The notes beneath the pieces were generated by a model that ran no database searches, was not told the origin of the DNA, and saw only the letters and a list, made by a program, of their open reading frames with translations. Positions 17,871 through 26,637 of a DNA stretch of 64,000 bases are shown piece by piece. Made by a program: the position numbers and the translations under genes. The DNA is from Shewanella sp. c952 (GTDB lineage Bacteria; Pseudomonadota; Gammaproteobacteria; Enterobacterales; Shewanellaceae), in the NCBI RefSeq assembly GCF_019654975.1, contig NZ_BPEW01000013.1, positions 1 to 64,000 on the forward strand. Direction: 5' to 3'. Numbering within the stretch: position 1 is the stretch's first letter; every line of letters begins with the position of its first letter.

Positions 17871-18548
17871 ATGTTTGAAAAAACGCAAGTATTACTGGTT
17901 GAGGATAATAATGAACTTGCAGGCTCTGTTTCCGATTACCTAACCGCACTAGGCTATGGTGTTGACTTTGCCTTTAACGGAGCCGCAGGACTTCAGCTAC
18001 TAGAAAGTAACCCTTATGACATTGTCATTTTTGATATCGCCATGCCCAAGATGACAGGATTAGAGCTTTGTCACAAACTAAGACGTGAACTCTTTAGCCC
18101 TATCCCAGTTATCTTTTTAACCGCAAGAGACACACTAGAAGATAAAAAAGCAGGATTTCAAGCTGGGGCTGACGATTACCTTGTAAAACCCTTTGCGCTT
18201 GAGGAGCTCCATTTACGTCTTCAAGCATTGCTTTCTCGAGGACCAAGACGCGATGTAGGTATCCAAAAGATAGCCGGTTTAACCATCGATCATAACCAAT
18301 CTTTGGTTTGCTATAAGGATAAACAGGTGCGCTTGTTAAGCTTACAAATGCATATTTTAACTGTGCTGCTAAAACACTACCCAAACGTAGTTTCAAGACA
18401 AATACTTGAGCAAGCCATTTGGGATGGTACCCCCCCAGATAGTGATCCGCTTCGTACTCATATCTACCGTTTAAGAGCAACCTTGGAAGTTGCATTTGAA
18501 AAAACTGTTATCCGTACTGTTTATGCTAAAGGCTATCAAATTGTTTAA
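17871..18548 (+). CDS. OmpR/PhoB family response regulator
   Basis: Receiver domain (1-118) with the acidic pair in VEDN, the phospho-acceptor Asp in IVIFDIAMPKMTG (~50) and the Lys of YLVKPF, joined to an OmpR-type winged helix (~130-225; LLSLQMHILTVLLKHYPN, DPLRTHIYRLRATLE). It binds DNA as a dimer on direct repeats, which suits the five promoters found around it. Start is set at the ATG giving MFEKTQVLL, with GGGAA nearby; an ATG five codons upstream has no Shine-Dalgarno. The sensor kinase gene overlaps its 3' end by 26 nt. Confidence 0.93.
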   Translation: MFEKTQVLLVEDNNELAGSVSDYLTALGYGVDFAFNGAAGLQLLESNPYDIVIFDIAMPKMTGLELCHKLRRELFSPIPVIFLTARDTLEDKKAGFQAGADDYLVKPFALEELHLRLQALLSRGPRRDVGIQKIAGLTIDHNQSLVCYKDKQVRLLSLQMHILTVLLKHYPNVVSRQILEQAIWDGTPPDSDPLRTHIYRLRATLEVAFEKTVIRTVYAKGYQIV

Positions 18549-19902
18549 AGTCAACAAGTTTAACCATGTATTGACGGCAACGTTCTTGGTTTATACCAGT
18601 ATATTGTGCACTGTTTACGCCTATTTACTTTTTTATGCGGTACATGAAATAGAAAATCAAGCTGCACAGATCTATCTACAAAATGCTCAGGCTGAAGTAA
18701 TTAAAGAGCTCAACAACATCGAGATGCTTTACCAGCTAGATACAACTGAATTGGTAGCAAATCCTCAAGCGAAAGGACTCCTAAACAATTCTACCGACGT
18801 AAACCAAATCAGCTTGCTCATTAATCGGTTTAAAGACAAACGTCCTTTATTAGATATATACAGCTCAGTAACGGGAAACATTCCAGCGTATCTTGTAGCA
18901 CTCAAACCAGGACTTCATGAAAACCAAACTGCAAATATTCAAATTCTAGTATCCAGATTATCAGAGCGAAATATCACTCTCTATTTGGTTTATGAAGAAA
19001 CCAATGCATCTAAATTAGATGAAAACACCCCAGATCTCATCGCCGGACTGAGCACCATCGCGATATTCATATGTTTATTAGGATTATTGGTATCCATTGT
19101 CTTAGGCAAAAAAATAGCTGAACCATTGAAGCTATTAACGCAAGAAGTGAGTCAAGATGAACCACCTCTGCCGTTAAGTGGTCATCATCGTACAGACGAG
19201 ATAGGCACCCTAAGCCGCAGCTTCAGCGCCTCGATAGAAAGAGCTAAACAGTTTCTTTACCGCGAAAAGCAGTTTTCACGCCATGTTAGCCATGAGCTCC
19301 GAACACCGTTAACGATAATGACCAATAGTGTAAGCCTACTCAAACTAGATGATGCAAATGCAGAAGCTAAAATGACTGCATTATCACGCATAGATAGAGC
19401 CGCTAATAATATGGTGCAATTGATTGAAACCTTCCTTTTACTCGGAAGAGAACATCAAATTGACAGCCTTAGTGAGATCAATTTACGCCAAGTCATCTTT
19501 AACGAGCTGGATAAAATAGACTCTTCGCTAATAAATAACGCTACCTTTCCCAAGGTTCTCATCTGCCATGATGGTACCGTCCAATCTGATGAAGCGTTAC
19601 TGGGGATATTACTCAATAACTTGCTGCGCAACGCCCTTGCCTATTCTAATCATTTGGTGCGGTTCACTCTCAGTGATAATCAGTTATTGATTGATAATGA
19701 CCTAGTTAAAGGTCAAAGCGCTGCAGTAGCGGGCTTTGGTTATGGTACAGAGATAATCAACCGAATAGCTGAGTGTTTAAACTGTCAGATAACCATAGAT
19801 AAAAGCGAGCAGAGGTACAGAGTCATTATCACTTTCAAATACCACCCCACTAACTTCCACAACACGATTAATACCCAAAATATAAATAAGGACACACTGT
19901 GA
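18523..19902 (+). CDS. sensor histidine kinase
   Basis: Inner-membrane sensor partner of the preceding regulator. TM1 (~15-38), a periplasmic sensor domain (~40-165) of no family I recognise, TM2 (~170-195), HAMP, then HisKA with the phospho-acceptor His in RHVSHELRTPLT (~260). The ATPase domain has the N box LLNNLLRNALAYS and a GFGYG loop, but the usual DxGxG is degenerate (LIDNDLVKG). Start is the ATG inside the regulator gene (MLKAIKLFK). A TTG 11 codons earlier is possible but poorly placed. It overlaps the ExbB gene by 4 nt, so signalling and TonB-energising genes are translationally coupled. Confidence 0.88.
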   Translation: MLKAIKLFKVNKFNHVLTATFLVYTSILCTVYAYLLFYAVHEIENQAAQIYLQNAQAEVIKELNNIEMLYQLDTTELVANPQAKGLLNNSTDVNQISLLINRFKDKRPLLDIYSSVTGNIPAYLVALKPGLHENQTANIQILVSRLSERNITLYLVYEETNASKLDENTPDLIAGLSTIAIFICLLGLLVSIVLGKKIAEPLKLLTQEVSQDEPPLPLSGHHRTDEIGTLSRSFSASIERAKQFLYREKQFSRHVSHELRTPLTIMTNSVSLLKLDDANAEAKMTALSRIDRAANNMVQLIETFLLLGREHQIDSLSEINLRQVIFNELDKIDSSLINNATFPKVLICHDGTVQSDEALLGILLNNLLRNALAYSNHLVRFTLSDNQLLIDNDLVKGQSAAVAGFGYGTEIINRIAECLNCQITIDKSEQRYRVIITFKYHPTNFHNTINTQNINKDTL

Positions 19903-20525
19903 ACATTCCTGATTGGCTCATGCAAGGTGGTTGGTGCCTATGGTTACTTATAGCACTTTCGGTGATCTCATTAAGTCTCATTTTTTATAAACTTATTAGT
20001 TTCTCTAAGCTTGGTATCAATTTGCATAGCGAATACCAGTTTTGGTTAGATACCCTGCCAACCGTCGACAAAATCAGTTTTAGCGACAGACATATTCGCA
20101 GCAATCACCCAGCCACAAGACTAATGAGGTTCTGTGTACAAATTTTGCCGAGTGTAATTGATAAGCAAATATTAGAAGACAAAGTGACACTTAAAGCTGA
20201 GCAAGAAGTCGTGCAACTCAAACAAGGCATGCGAGCACTTGAAGTTATCTCGGCATTAGCGCCGCTAATCGGATTACTTGGCACTGTATTAGGGATGATA
20301 GATGCATTTCATAACCTGCAACAAGCGGGAACAAAAGTTGACCCAGCAATCTTATCTGGTGGTATATCTCAGGCATTGCTTACCACAGCAGCTGGGTTAA
20401 TTGTTGCCATCCCTACCACTGCGGCTTGGCATTTTTTCGACAACCTCATTACCCAGCACTCTGCGGCTATGGAGCGTCTATTAACCGATTATCTATCTCT
20501 CCCATCTACCCGTTTGGCATTCTAA
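19899..20525 (+). CDS. exbB: ExbB/TolQ/MotA family proton-channel protein
   Basis: Inner-membrane subunit of a TonB energising complex. Three hydrophobic segments (~12-32, ~118-140, ~158-180) are arranged as in ExbB. The signature lies in the last two: LEVISALAPLIGLLGTVLGMI and ISQALLTTAAGLIVAIPTTA, where polar Thr residues line the proton path. At 208 aa it is of usual size. GTG start in a GTGA overlap with the kinase stop. Together with the two ExbD and TonB genes it forms a private energy module for the receptor. Confidence 0.9.
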   Translation: MNIPDWLMQGGWCLWLLIALSVISLSLIFYKLISFSKLGINLHSEYQFWLDTLPTVDKISFSDRHIRSNHPATRLMRFCVQILPSVIDKQILEDKVTLKAEQEVVQLKQGMRALEVISALAPLIGLLGTVLGMIDAFHNLQQAGTKVDPAILSGGISQALLTTAAGLIVAIPTTAAWHFFDNLITQHSAAMERLLTDYLSLPSTRLAF

Positions 20526-20929
20526 TGAAATTAAAGACAACAAACCTAACTCGGCCGCAAATAAGTTTAACGCCGTTAATTGACGTAGTTTTTATATTAC
20601 TCATCTTCTTTATGTTAGTTACCAAAATGGAGACATATCAGTCACTCGCGCTTATTTTGTCCCCGGCAGAAGGCGAAAAGAGCACTAACAAGATAGAAAA
20701 TGAAATTCAAATAATCTTGACCACAAGTGGGGAGATTATTTATCAAAAGCAACGCTACCCCGTAAGTCAATTTATCCAATTAGTGCCTGCAAATACGATA
20801 GAAAAATTAAACATTAACATTGAGTTCGCCGTAACTGCACAGCAGTTTGTTTCGTTGAAAGAGACATTATCGAGCCGTGGCTATACCAATATTGAAGAGT
20901 GGATAATCCCAAGTGAAATTGAACAGTGA
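20525..20929 (+). CDS. exbD: ExbD-type protein 1 (proton-pathway Asp present)
   Basis: 134-aa biopolymer-transport protein: a short cytoplasmic end, one TM helix (~17-38) and a periplasmic domain. The helix holds the conserved Asp of PLIDVVFILLIFF (Asp20), which takes part in proton transfer in ExbD and TolR. The start is the ATG overlapping the ExbB stop (TAATG); an upstream in-frame start at 20426 would lie inside exbB and is not needed. The gene overlaps the next ExbD gene by 17 nt. Confidence 0.9.
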   Translation: MKLKTTNLTRPQISLTPLIDVVFILLIFFMLVTKMETYQSLALILSPAEGEKSTNKIENEIQIILTTSGEIIYQKQRYPVSQFIQLVPANTIEKLNINIEFAVTAQQFVSLKETLSSRGYTNIEEWIIPSEIEQ

Positions 20930-21305
20930 AGCTAGCACTCGGCCAGTAATTGAACCTATGTTGTCACTCATTAATGTGGTTTTCTTATTGCTCATTTTCT
21001 TTCTAGTGGTTGGCCACATCACAGCAGAGCAGCAAATAGAAGTACAAATGCTAACAACTGAAAATAGACAGCTAGAGCTGAATGAGTCCAATGAAGACTG
21101 GCTTTACATTAGCTCTTCTGGCAGTTGTTATTATCATGAACAGCGACTAGACACTGGCCAATTAGATACTGTATTTCCAGTGGAAAAAACCTTATATGTC
21201 GCTGTTGACGGAGCACTGCCGATGGGAAAACTACAACCTATTATTACCGCGCTTAAACAGCTAGCTATCGCTGATATTTCCTTGATTACTCGCTTAGAAG
21301 AATAA
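20913..21305 (+). CDS. ExbD-type protein 2 with Asn replacing the conserved Asp
   Basis: A 130-aa second ExbD-like protein with the same layout (TM ~16-38, periplasmic domain to 130). In the TM helix the family's Asp is replaced: LINVVFLLLIFF, with Asn21 (codon AAT) where ExbD1 has Asp20. The rest of the helix is well kept, so this is not decay of the whole segment. GTG start inside exbD1. ExbD works as a dimer within an ExbB pentamer, so a dimer with one protonatable subunit is conceivable. Otherwise this copy is structural only. Confidence 0.85.
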   Translation: MKLNSEASTRPVIEPMLSLINVVFLLLIFFLVVGHITAEQQIEVQMLTTENRQLELNESNEDWLYISSSGSCYYHEQRLDTGQLDTVFPVEKTLYVAVDGALPMGKLQPIITALKQLAIADISLITRLEE

Positions 21306-21313
21306 TACTAGCA

Positions 21314-22120
21314 ATGAAACTTTCTTTGACAACCGCCGCAGCAATCACGCTAGCATTAACCATTCACGGCTTGGCATTCATTTATTTTTCCTGCCAACCA
21401 ACTATTACCGATGTTGGTCACCAACCTAATGCTTATTTAGTGACAAAAATGTCAATTAGCCACCGAGCAAACAAACCCTCAAACCCTCTAAGTAACCAGC
21501 AAGCTAACGAAAAAAATAGTAACAAAAAGGCTGATATAACGCCGTCCAAGAAAGTCGCTGCTCGCCCGGTAATAAAAAAACAGCCAACTAAAGCCAACAT
21601 AGAAGAAACACACAAGAAGAATCCTACTGCGATAACCAAAAAGACGGTAAAAACAGCCCCAGTAAAGTCCCAGATTGCTGCAATACCAAAAGCCAGCAAC
21701 CATAAACCGTCGTCGCCAATACAAGCTAGCGGTTCATCACCCTCGACTGTTAAACCCGCCAACAATGCATCAGCTAATGTCGACAATGCCAAAAGTGCTG
21801 CAATAATGCTTACGGAACATCAAACTAATGAATATATCAATTTTGTTAGAACTCAAATTTTGCAGCATAAGCGCTACCCTAAACAGGCAAAAATGAGACG
21901 TCATGAAGGGAATATTACCGCCGTGTTTACCTTAACAGCTAACGGAGGGATTAAAGATATAGTGTTACTACACAAATCATCGAGTAAATATCTCAACAAG
22001 AGTGTAAAAAAACTTCTACGGCGCATCAACCTACCTAGCCCAACACCACAAATTAAGCACGCTTTTCCAAAGCGACTGACCTTAACCTTTGAATTCTCAT
22101 TGCAGCAACTAAATAGCTAA
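21314..22120 (+). CDS. TonB-like energy transducer
   Basis: 268-aa periplasm-spanning protein passing energy from ExbBD to outer-membrane receptors. It has a short N-terminus and one TM helix (~5-26) that keeps a His (IHGLAF, His18) at the place of the TonB SHLS motif. A long Lys/Pro/Thr/Ala-rich linker (~50-165) follows, then the TonB C-terminal domain (~175-265) with HKRYPKQAKMRRHEGNITAVF and a TLTFEF end. Last gene of the kinase/ExbBD cluster, 8 nt after exbD2. Confidence 0.9.
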   Translation: MKLSLTTAAAITLALTIHGLAFIYFSCQPTITDVGHQPNAYLVTKMSISHRANKPSNPLSNQQANEKNSNKKADITPSKKVAARPVIKKQPTKANIEETHKKNPTAITKKTVKTAPVKSQIAAIPKASNHKPSSPIQASGSSPSTVKPANNASANVDNAKSAAIMLTEHQTNEYINFVRTQILQHKRYPKQAKMRRHEGNITAVFTLTANGGIKDIVLLHKSSSKYLNKSVKKLLRRINLPSPTPQIKHAFPKRLTLTFEFSLQQLNS

Positions 22121-22184
22121 TCGGGAGTCATTCTAAGGATAATTATTAGCTAGATTAAGCTGCAGAATCGACAGCTATCATCAA

Positions 22185-22217
22185 TTGACATTCCATTCAC
22201 ACACTTTTGGTTAGTTT
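22185..22217 (+). promoter_or_regulatory. promoter with 11-bp-spaced repeats (RND pump operon)
   Basis: TTGACA (22185) and TTCACA (22196) are 11 bp apart, then 10 nt, then -10 TAGTTT (22212-22217). Sixteen of the 18 bases from 22185 match the response-regulator promoter, with identical spacing. Confidence 0.62.
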
Positions 22218-22281
22218 AGCCACCATGCAATGAAATAGCTCCATTCACCACTCATTACGCCATATCAATTTAGGGTAACCA

Positions 22282-23451
22282 ATGACTGCTACAAACAATA
22301 AAAACAAACTTGAACAGCTTTTCTCTTCAAAGCAATTTAATCAATACCTGCCGGTGTGCTTAATATTAATCGCTGTTTTGGTTGCTTATGTTTTACAAGT
22401 TACTGCCCCAAGTGCAGCGGTTAAACCTGAAAGTGAACAGATAATTAATGTCAATGTTATTGATGTCGAACCTCAGCCATTCACTCCGACTTATCGGGCT
22501 TATGGCAGAGTAATAGTCAAAAATAAACTCACATTAACAGCCCAAGTTGAAGGCAGGCTTGATCACCTAGCACAAAATGTTATTGAAGGTGGTGTGATCG
22601 AAATCGGTGATCATGTTTTTCAACAAGATAGCAGTGAATTATCAGCCTTAGTAGCCCAACGCCAAGCAGAGGTAAAAATTGCCACCGCTCAGCTTTCTTT
22701 AGAATTAGGCCAGCAACGTATTGCAGAAAAAGACTATCAGATGATGCAAAAAGACTTTAACGAAGCCGAATGGCAATTAGACTTAGCGCTATTGCTACGA
22801 AAACCACAGCTTATTCAAGCCAAAGCTCAGCTCAACATTGCCCACAGTGCACTAAAAATTGCCAACCGAGATCTCAATCAAAGTCAGTGGCACAGTGACA
22901 AACATTATATCGTTGAGTCAAAACAAGTCTCCACAGGCGATTACTTAACTAAGGGCAATGAGATAGCGAGGCTTATTGATACAGATGAATTAAGGGTTCC
23001 TATCTACCTTCCTAGAGAGCTTGCGGCTAAAACTCATATTGGTCAGTCAGTCTCTCTCTATCAACCAGAAACACAGCTGAGAGTAACAGCTAAAATCAGC
23101 CATATATTGCCTATGCTTGAGGAAAAAGTGCAGTTGCAGAAGGTGTTTGCTGAGTATCGTCCTGCGGCAGATGAATCTAACCGACTGATCATAGGCGACT
23201 TTGTAGAAGCAACATTACAATATACGCCGATACCAAATACCTTAAGCGTACCGCTTGCAGCCATAGACAATAACCAACTTTGGCTGGTGACAGCTAACAG
23301 TACACTTAAGGCGCTGCCAGTTACCGTTATAGAGCAAGATGATACTCATGCAGTTATAATCAATAGCCTCAGCAAGAGCGAGCAAATCATTAGCAACAAA
23401 ATTCACCTGCCACAGCCTAACTTAACGGTTAACATTGTGGAGGTTCTCTAA
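22282..23451 (+). CDS. RND efflux periplasmic adaptor (HlyD/MFP family)
   Basis: Membrane-anchored adaptor linking an RND pump to an outer-membrane channel. One N-terminal TM (~24-42), then the first lipoyl half (~75-115), a helical hairpin (~118-190), the second lipoyl half and a beta-barrel domain (~230-330; TDELRVPIYLPRELAAK). At 389 aa it is of normal length. Its stop overlaps the permease start by one base (TAATG). Promoter layout ties it to the two-component regulon upstream. No outer-membrane TolC gene is in this operon. Confidence 0.9.
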   Translation: MTATNNKNKLEQLFSSKQFNQYLPVCLILIAVLVAYVLQVTAPSAAVKPESEQIINVNVIDVEPQPFTPTYRAYGRVIVKNKLTLTAQVEGRLDHLAQNVIEGGVIEIGDHVFQQDSSELSALVAQRQAEVKIATAQLSLELGQQRIAEKDYQMMQKDFNEAEWQLDLALLLRKPQLIQAKAQLNIAHSALKIANRDLNQSQWHSDKHYIVESKQVSTGDYLTKGNEIARLIDTDELRVPIYLPRELAAKTHIGQSVSLYQPETQLRVTAKISHILPMLEEKVQLQKVFAEYRPAADESNRLIIGDFVEATLQYTPIPNTLSVPLAAIDNNQLWLVTANSTLKALPVTVIEQDDTHAVIINSLSKSEQIISNKIHLPQPNLTVNIVEVL

Positions 23452-26400
23452 TGGATAAGCAGAGCACCTCTAACCCTTTTGCAACAAACGGCAACCTAAG
23501 CTCTCGACTCCATCAGTTTATTGCTTGGATGATTGATAACCCAGTCGCAGTTAATCTATTAACCATTGCCATTCTTGCATTTGGGATCTACCGATATGGC
23601 GATATTACGCAAGAAACTTCGCCTTCGTTTAAGGTTGATGAAATAGAGATTAGCGCCAGTTTCCCTGGGGCAACGCCTAGAGAGATTGAGCAGAGTATCG
23701 TGCAACCTATCGAGCATAGCCTAACTGAAAACACTCAGATTGATCGACTCTCAGCTGTGGCCAAGGAGGGAGAGGCCAGAATTCAATTAACACTCAACGA
23801 GGGTGTCGATGCAAACAGTCTAATTGCAGAGGTGAAAAACGACTTAGACGCTATCAATAGCTTCCCAGCCAGTATGGAACCGTTGCAAATATCTTTAGTT
23901 GAGGAACTGGAACCACTGGTAGAGTATGGGATCTATGGCAGCCTTTCTGAGATTGAGTTGCGTCAACAAGGGATCGCTCTGAAAACAGCTCTACTAGAGC
24001 AATTTGATATCGCAAAAATAGCGTTAAAGGGCGTTAGAGAAGCTGAGGTAATCATTGAAATAAGCCAAGATAAACTGGCTCAATACCAACTCAACCTTGC
24101 GCAAATAAATCAAAAAATTGCCGCGGAAGTTAGCGATGTATCAGCAGGCAGTATCACCACCAATGCTGGTGATATTTTGATCCGCACCTTGGGCCGTAAA
24201 GAGCAATTAAGTCAATTTAAACAGATTGTTGTTAAATCCACAATTGATGGCGCCGAGGTAAAACTAGGTCAAATTGCTGATGTCAGTTTCGGTTATGCTC
24301 AGCAACAAGCTCCTTTTCTTGTCAATAATGAGCAGGCAGTCATGCTTGTTGTTTACCAAAGTAAACACGCAAAGCCAATAGCACTAAGCGCAGACATACA
24401 AAGTTTCATCGATGAGTATCAACAAACGCTGCCGAAACATAGCAAAATTGTCGTCCTTGACGATCAAGCAGAGTCATTTAAAACCCGCATAGACCTGCTA
24501 TTAAACAATGGTCTAATGGGTATGATATTAGTCATTATCGCCCTGTCTCTCTTTCTTGATTTACGCCTAGCATTCTGGGTTTGCATGGGGATCCCCATCG
24601 CTATCATTGGCTCACTGGCTTTTATGCCTAGCCTCAATATTCCGTTAAATATGGTCACCTTATTTGCGTTCATCATTACCTTGGGCATATTAGTCGATGA
24701 CGCAGTCATTGTGGCGGAGAATATCTACCAGAAGCGACAGCAAGGACTCGAGATGAACGCTGCACTCAAGCAAGGTGCTACCGAGATGTGTTTACCCGTT
24801 TGCTTCTCGGTTGCCACTAATATTATTGCTTTTTTACCACTGCTGTTTGTTCCTGGAGAGTTAGGGGTAATGTACCAGCCTATGACCCTACTCATATTCG
24901 CCATTTTCATCGTTTCACTTATCGAAGCCTTGTTTATTCTTCCATATCATCTGAGAAAGCTAAACAAACCACATAAATTCAACCAGCTAGCTAGAATTCA
25001 ACAAAAAAGTTTCGCCGCGTTTGAACGCCTTAGAGATCATCATTTTAAATCGTTGCTGCGGGCAAGCCTGCGCCAACCCGTTACCGTATTGGCTATTTTT
25101 ATGTCAGCTGCCATTGTCATTTTCAGCTGGGTTAATTCAGGTCGAGTCGATACCGGCTTTGTCCCTAAAGTAGAATCGCAGCGGATTGATGCTGAAGTCG
25201 AGTTTCCAGCTGGTTCACCGCTAGCAGACAAGCAACGCACTATGGCACTGATCCAAGCCGCTGGCCTTCGGGCTTTTGATAAGTTAGCTGCGCCAAATAG
25301 CTATAAGCATATTATGGTTTCAATTGGAACCAGTTCTGCAGCCACTACTTTTCAAATCGTTGAGGATAGTCAACGAAACTATAGCGCCAGAGAATTTGTC
25401 GATATATGGCGTAAAGAAATAGGTCAACTTGCTGGGGTGAAGTCACTATTTTTTGACTTCGAAGTCGGCCCAGGCGGTGGCAAAGAGCTCTCCATCGAAT
25501 TAGCATCTACTGACGGAAATGCCTTAAACCAAGCTACATTTGAACTAATGTCGCAACTGAAAAATATAGCAGGGGTCGCTGATATCGATAGTGGATTGGT
25601 TGACGCGCAACGTGAATATACACTGAGTATAAATGCCCGTGGCACTATGCTGGGGTTTGATAGTGAGAGTTTAGGCGCATTGGTACGTAATAGTTTTTAT
25701 GGCAATGAAGTTAAACGGCAGATCTTAAACAGTGAAGAGCTTAAAATAAGAGTCATGCGCCAACGCAATGAACAGTATAAAGCCAGCCAACTCGGTGAAC
25801 TCCTTATCGTATCACCAACAGGTGAGCAGGTTTTACTTAAGCAGGTAGCGGATATTATCCCTTCTCTCTCAGCTACACAGATAGAAAGAGTCGACGGAGT
25901 AGAGCAAGTTGAAGTGGGTGCGAGCTTTATTAGAAGTATCGCCAATGTTGCACTAATCAATGCTCAAATATCCGATTCCATACTACCGCAGCTAGAACAA
26001 AAGTATCCTAGTGTCAGTATTGAACTCGCCGGCAGCACTCGTACTGAAAGAAAAGTTAACTCACAGCTTTTGACTGGCATTATTTTAGCACTCTTTATTG
26101 TGTTTTCGTTTTTGGCTATCTACTTTAAGAATGTCATCGACGCGGTGCTAATTATGAGCGTGATCCCACTGTGTCTTGCTGCTGCGATGCTCGGACATAT
26201 TCTATTAGCCCAGAGTTTTAGTGTTATGAGCTTGTTTGGCATGATAGCCCTATCAGGTCTCGTCATTAACGGCTCATTTGTACTACTACTAGAGGTTAAA
26301 CAGCAGTTACGTCAAGGCTTCGACATTGAATCAGCGGTGATGAATGCAAGCTTAGGTCGCTTTAGGCCTGTCGTTATTACCGCTATGACAACGACACTGG

Positions 26401-26591
26401 GGTTAGCACCAATGCTATTTGAAACTTCCACTCAGGCTTTATACCTCATTCCAATGGTGATTAGTCTTAGCTTTGGTACTTTTTTCTCTATGGCTACCAT
26501 TTTAGTATTTGCTCCTGCTGTATTTCTACTGAGCGAGCGCTGGCATAGGCAAGTGCCTAAGAAAAGCATATTAATACCGCTTTCAGCATAG
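23451..26591 (+). CDS. RND family efflux permease
   Basis: 1046-aa inner-membrane proton-driven pump of the AcrB/HAE class. Twelve TM helices in two halves, each with a large periplasmic loop. The N-terminal region (TQETSPSFKVDEIEISASFPGATPREIE, here split by no gap) is typical, and TM4 carries the paired acidic residues of LGILVDDAVIVAENIY (~408-423), the proton relay of hydrophobe/amphiphile pumps rather than the DFGxxxDGA of heavy-metal pumps. The cargo is unknown; a siderophore or toxic metal-complex export role would fit its place beside a receptor. It needs a TolC-like partner encoded elsewhere. Confidence 0.93.
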   Translation: MDKQSTSNPFATNGNLSSRLHQFIAWMIDNPVAVNLLTIAILAFGIYRYGDITQETSPSFKVDEIEISASFPGATPREIEQSIVQPIEHSLTENTQIDRLSAVAKEGEARIQLTLNEGVDANSLIAEVKNDLDAINSFPASMEPLQISLVEELEPLVEYGIYGSLSEIELRQQGIALKTALLEQFDIAKIALKGVREAEVIIEISQDKLAQYQLNLAQINQKIAAEVSDVSAGSITTNAGDILIRTLGRKEQLSQFKQIVVKSTIDGAEVKLGQIADVSFGYAQQQAPFLVNNEQAVMLVVYQSKHAKPIALSADIQSFIDEYQQTLPKHSKIVVLDDQAESFKTRIDLLLNNGLMGMILVIIALSLFLDLRLAFWVCMGIPIAIIGSLAFMPSLNIPLNMVTLFAFIITLGILVDDAVIVAENIYQKRQQGLEMNAALKQGATEMCLPVCFSVATNIIAFLPLLFVPGELGVMYQPMTLLIFAIFIVSLIEALFILPYHLRKLNKPHKFNQLARIQQKSFAAFERLRDHHFKSLLRASLRQPVTVLAIFMSAAIVIFSWVNSGRVDTGFVPKVESQRIDAEVEFPAGSPLADKQRTMALIQAAGLRAFDKLAAPNSYKHIMVSIGTSSAATTFQIVEDSQRNYSAREFVDIWRKEIGQLAGVKSLFFDFEVGPGGGKELSIELASTDGNALNQATFELMSQLKNIAGVADIDSGLVDAQREYTLSINARGTMLGFDSESLGALVRNSFYGNEVKRQILNSEELKIRVMRQRNEQYKASQLGELLIVSPTGEQVLLKQVADIIPSLSATQIERVDGVEQVEVGASFIRSIANVALINAQISDSILPQLEQKYPSVSIELAGSTRTERKVNSQLLTGIILALFIVFSFLAIYFKNVIDAVLIMSVIPLCLAAAMLGHILLAQSFSVMSLFGMIALSGLVINGSFVLLLEVKQQLRQGFDIESAVMNASLGRFRPVVITAMTTTLGLAPMLFETSTQALYLIPMVISLSFGTFFSMATILVFAPAVFLLSERWHRQVPKKSILIPLSA

Positions 26592-26604
26592 AAGGGACAA
26601 AATA

Positions 26605-26637
26605 ACTGCGCCCTATTCCACTAGGTTAAGGCGCAGT
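26605..26637. terminator. hairpin between RND permease and DUF1353 genes
   Basis: ACTGCGCC / GGCGCAGT stem (26605-26612 with 26630-26637), overlapping the end of the convergent gene. No T run, so terminator function is only likely. Confidence 0.5.

Noticed and set aside
18490..18522. Upstream TTG start for the sensor kinase
   Set aside because: The Shine-Dalgarno-like GGAAG abuts the TTG with no spacing, and the extension is not family-like; the ATG at 18523 is preferred.
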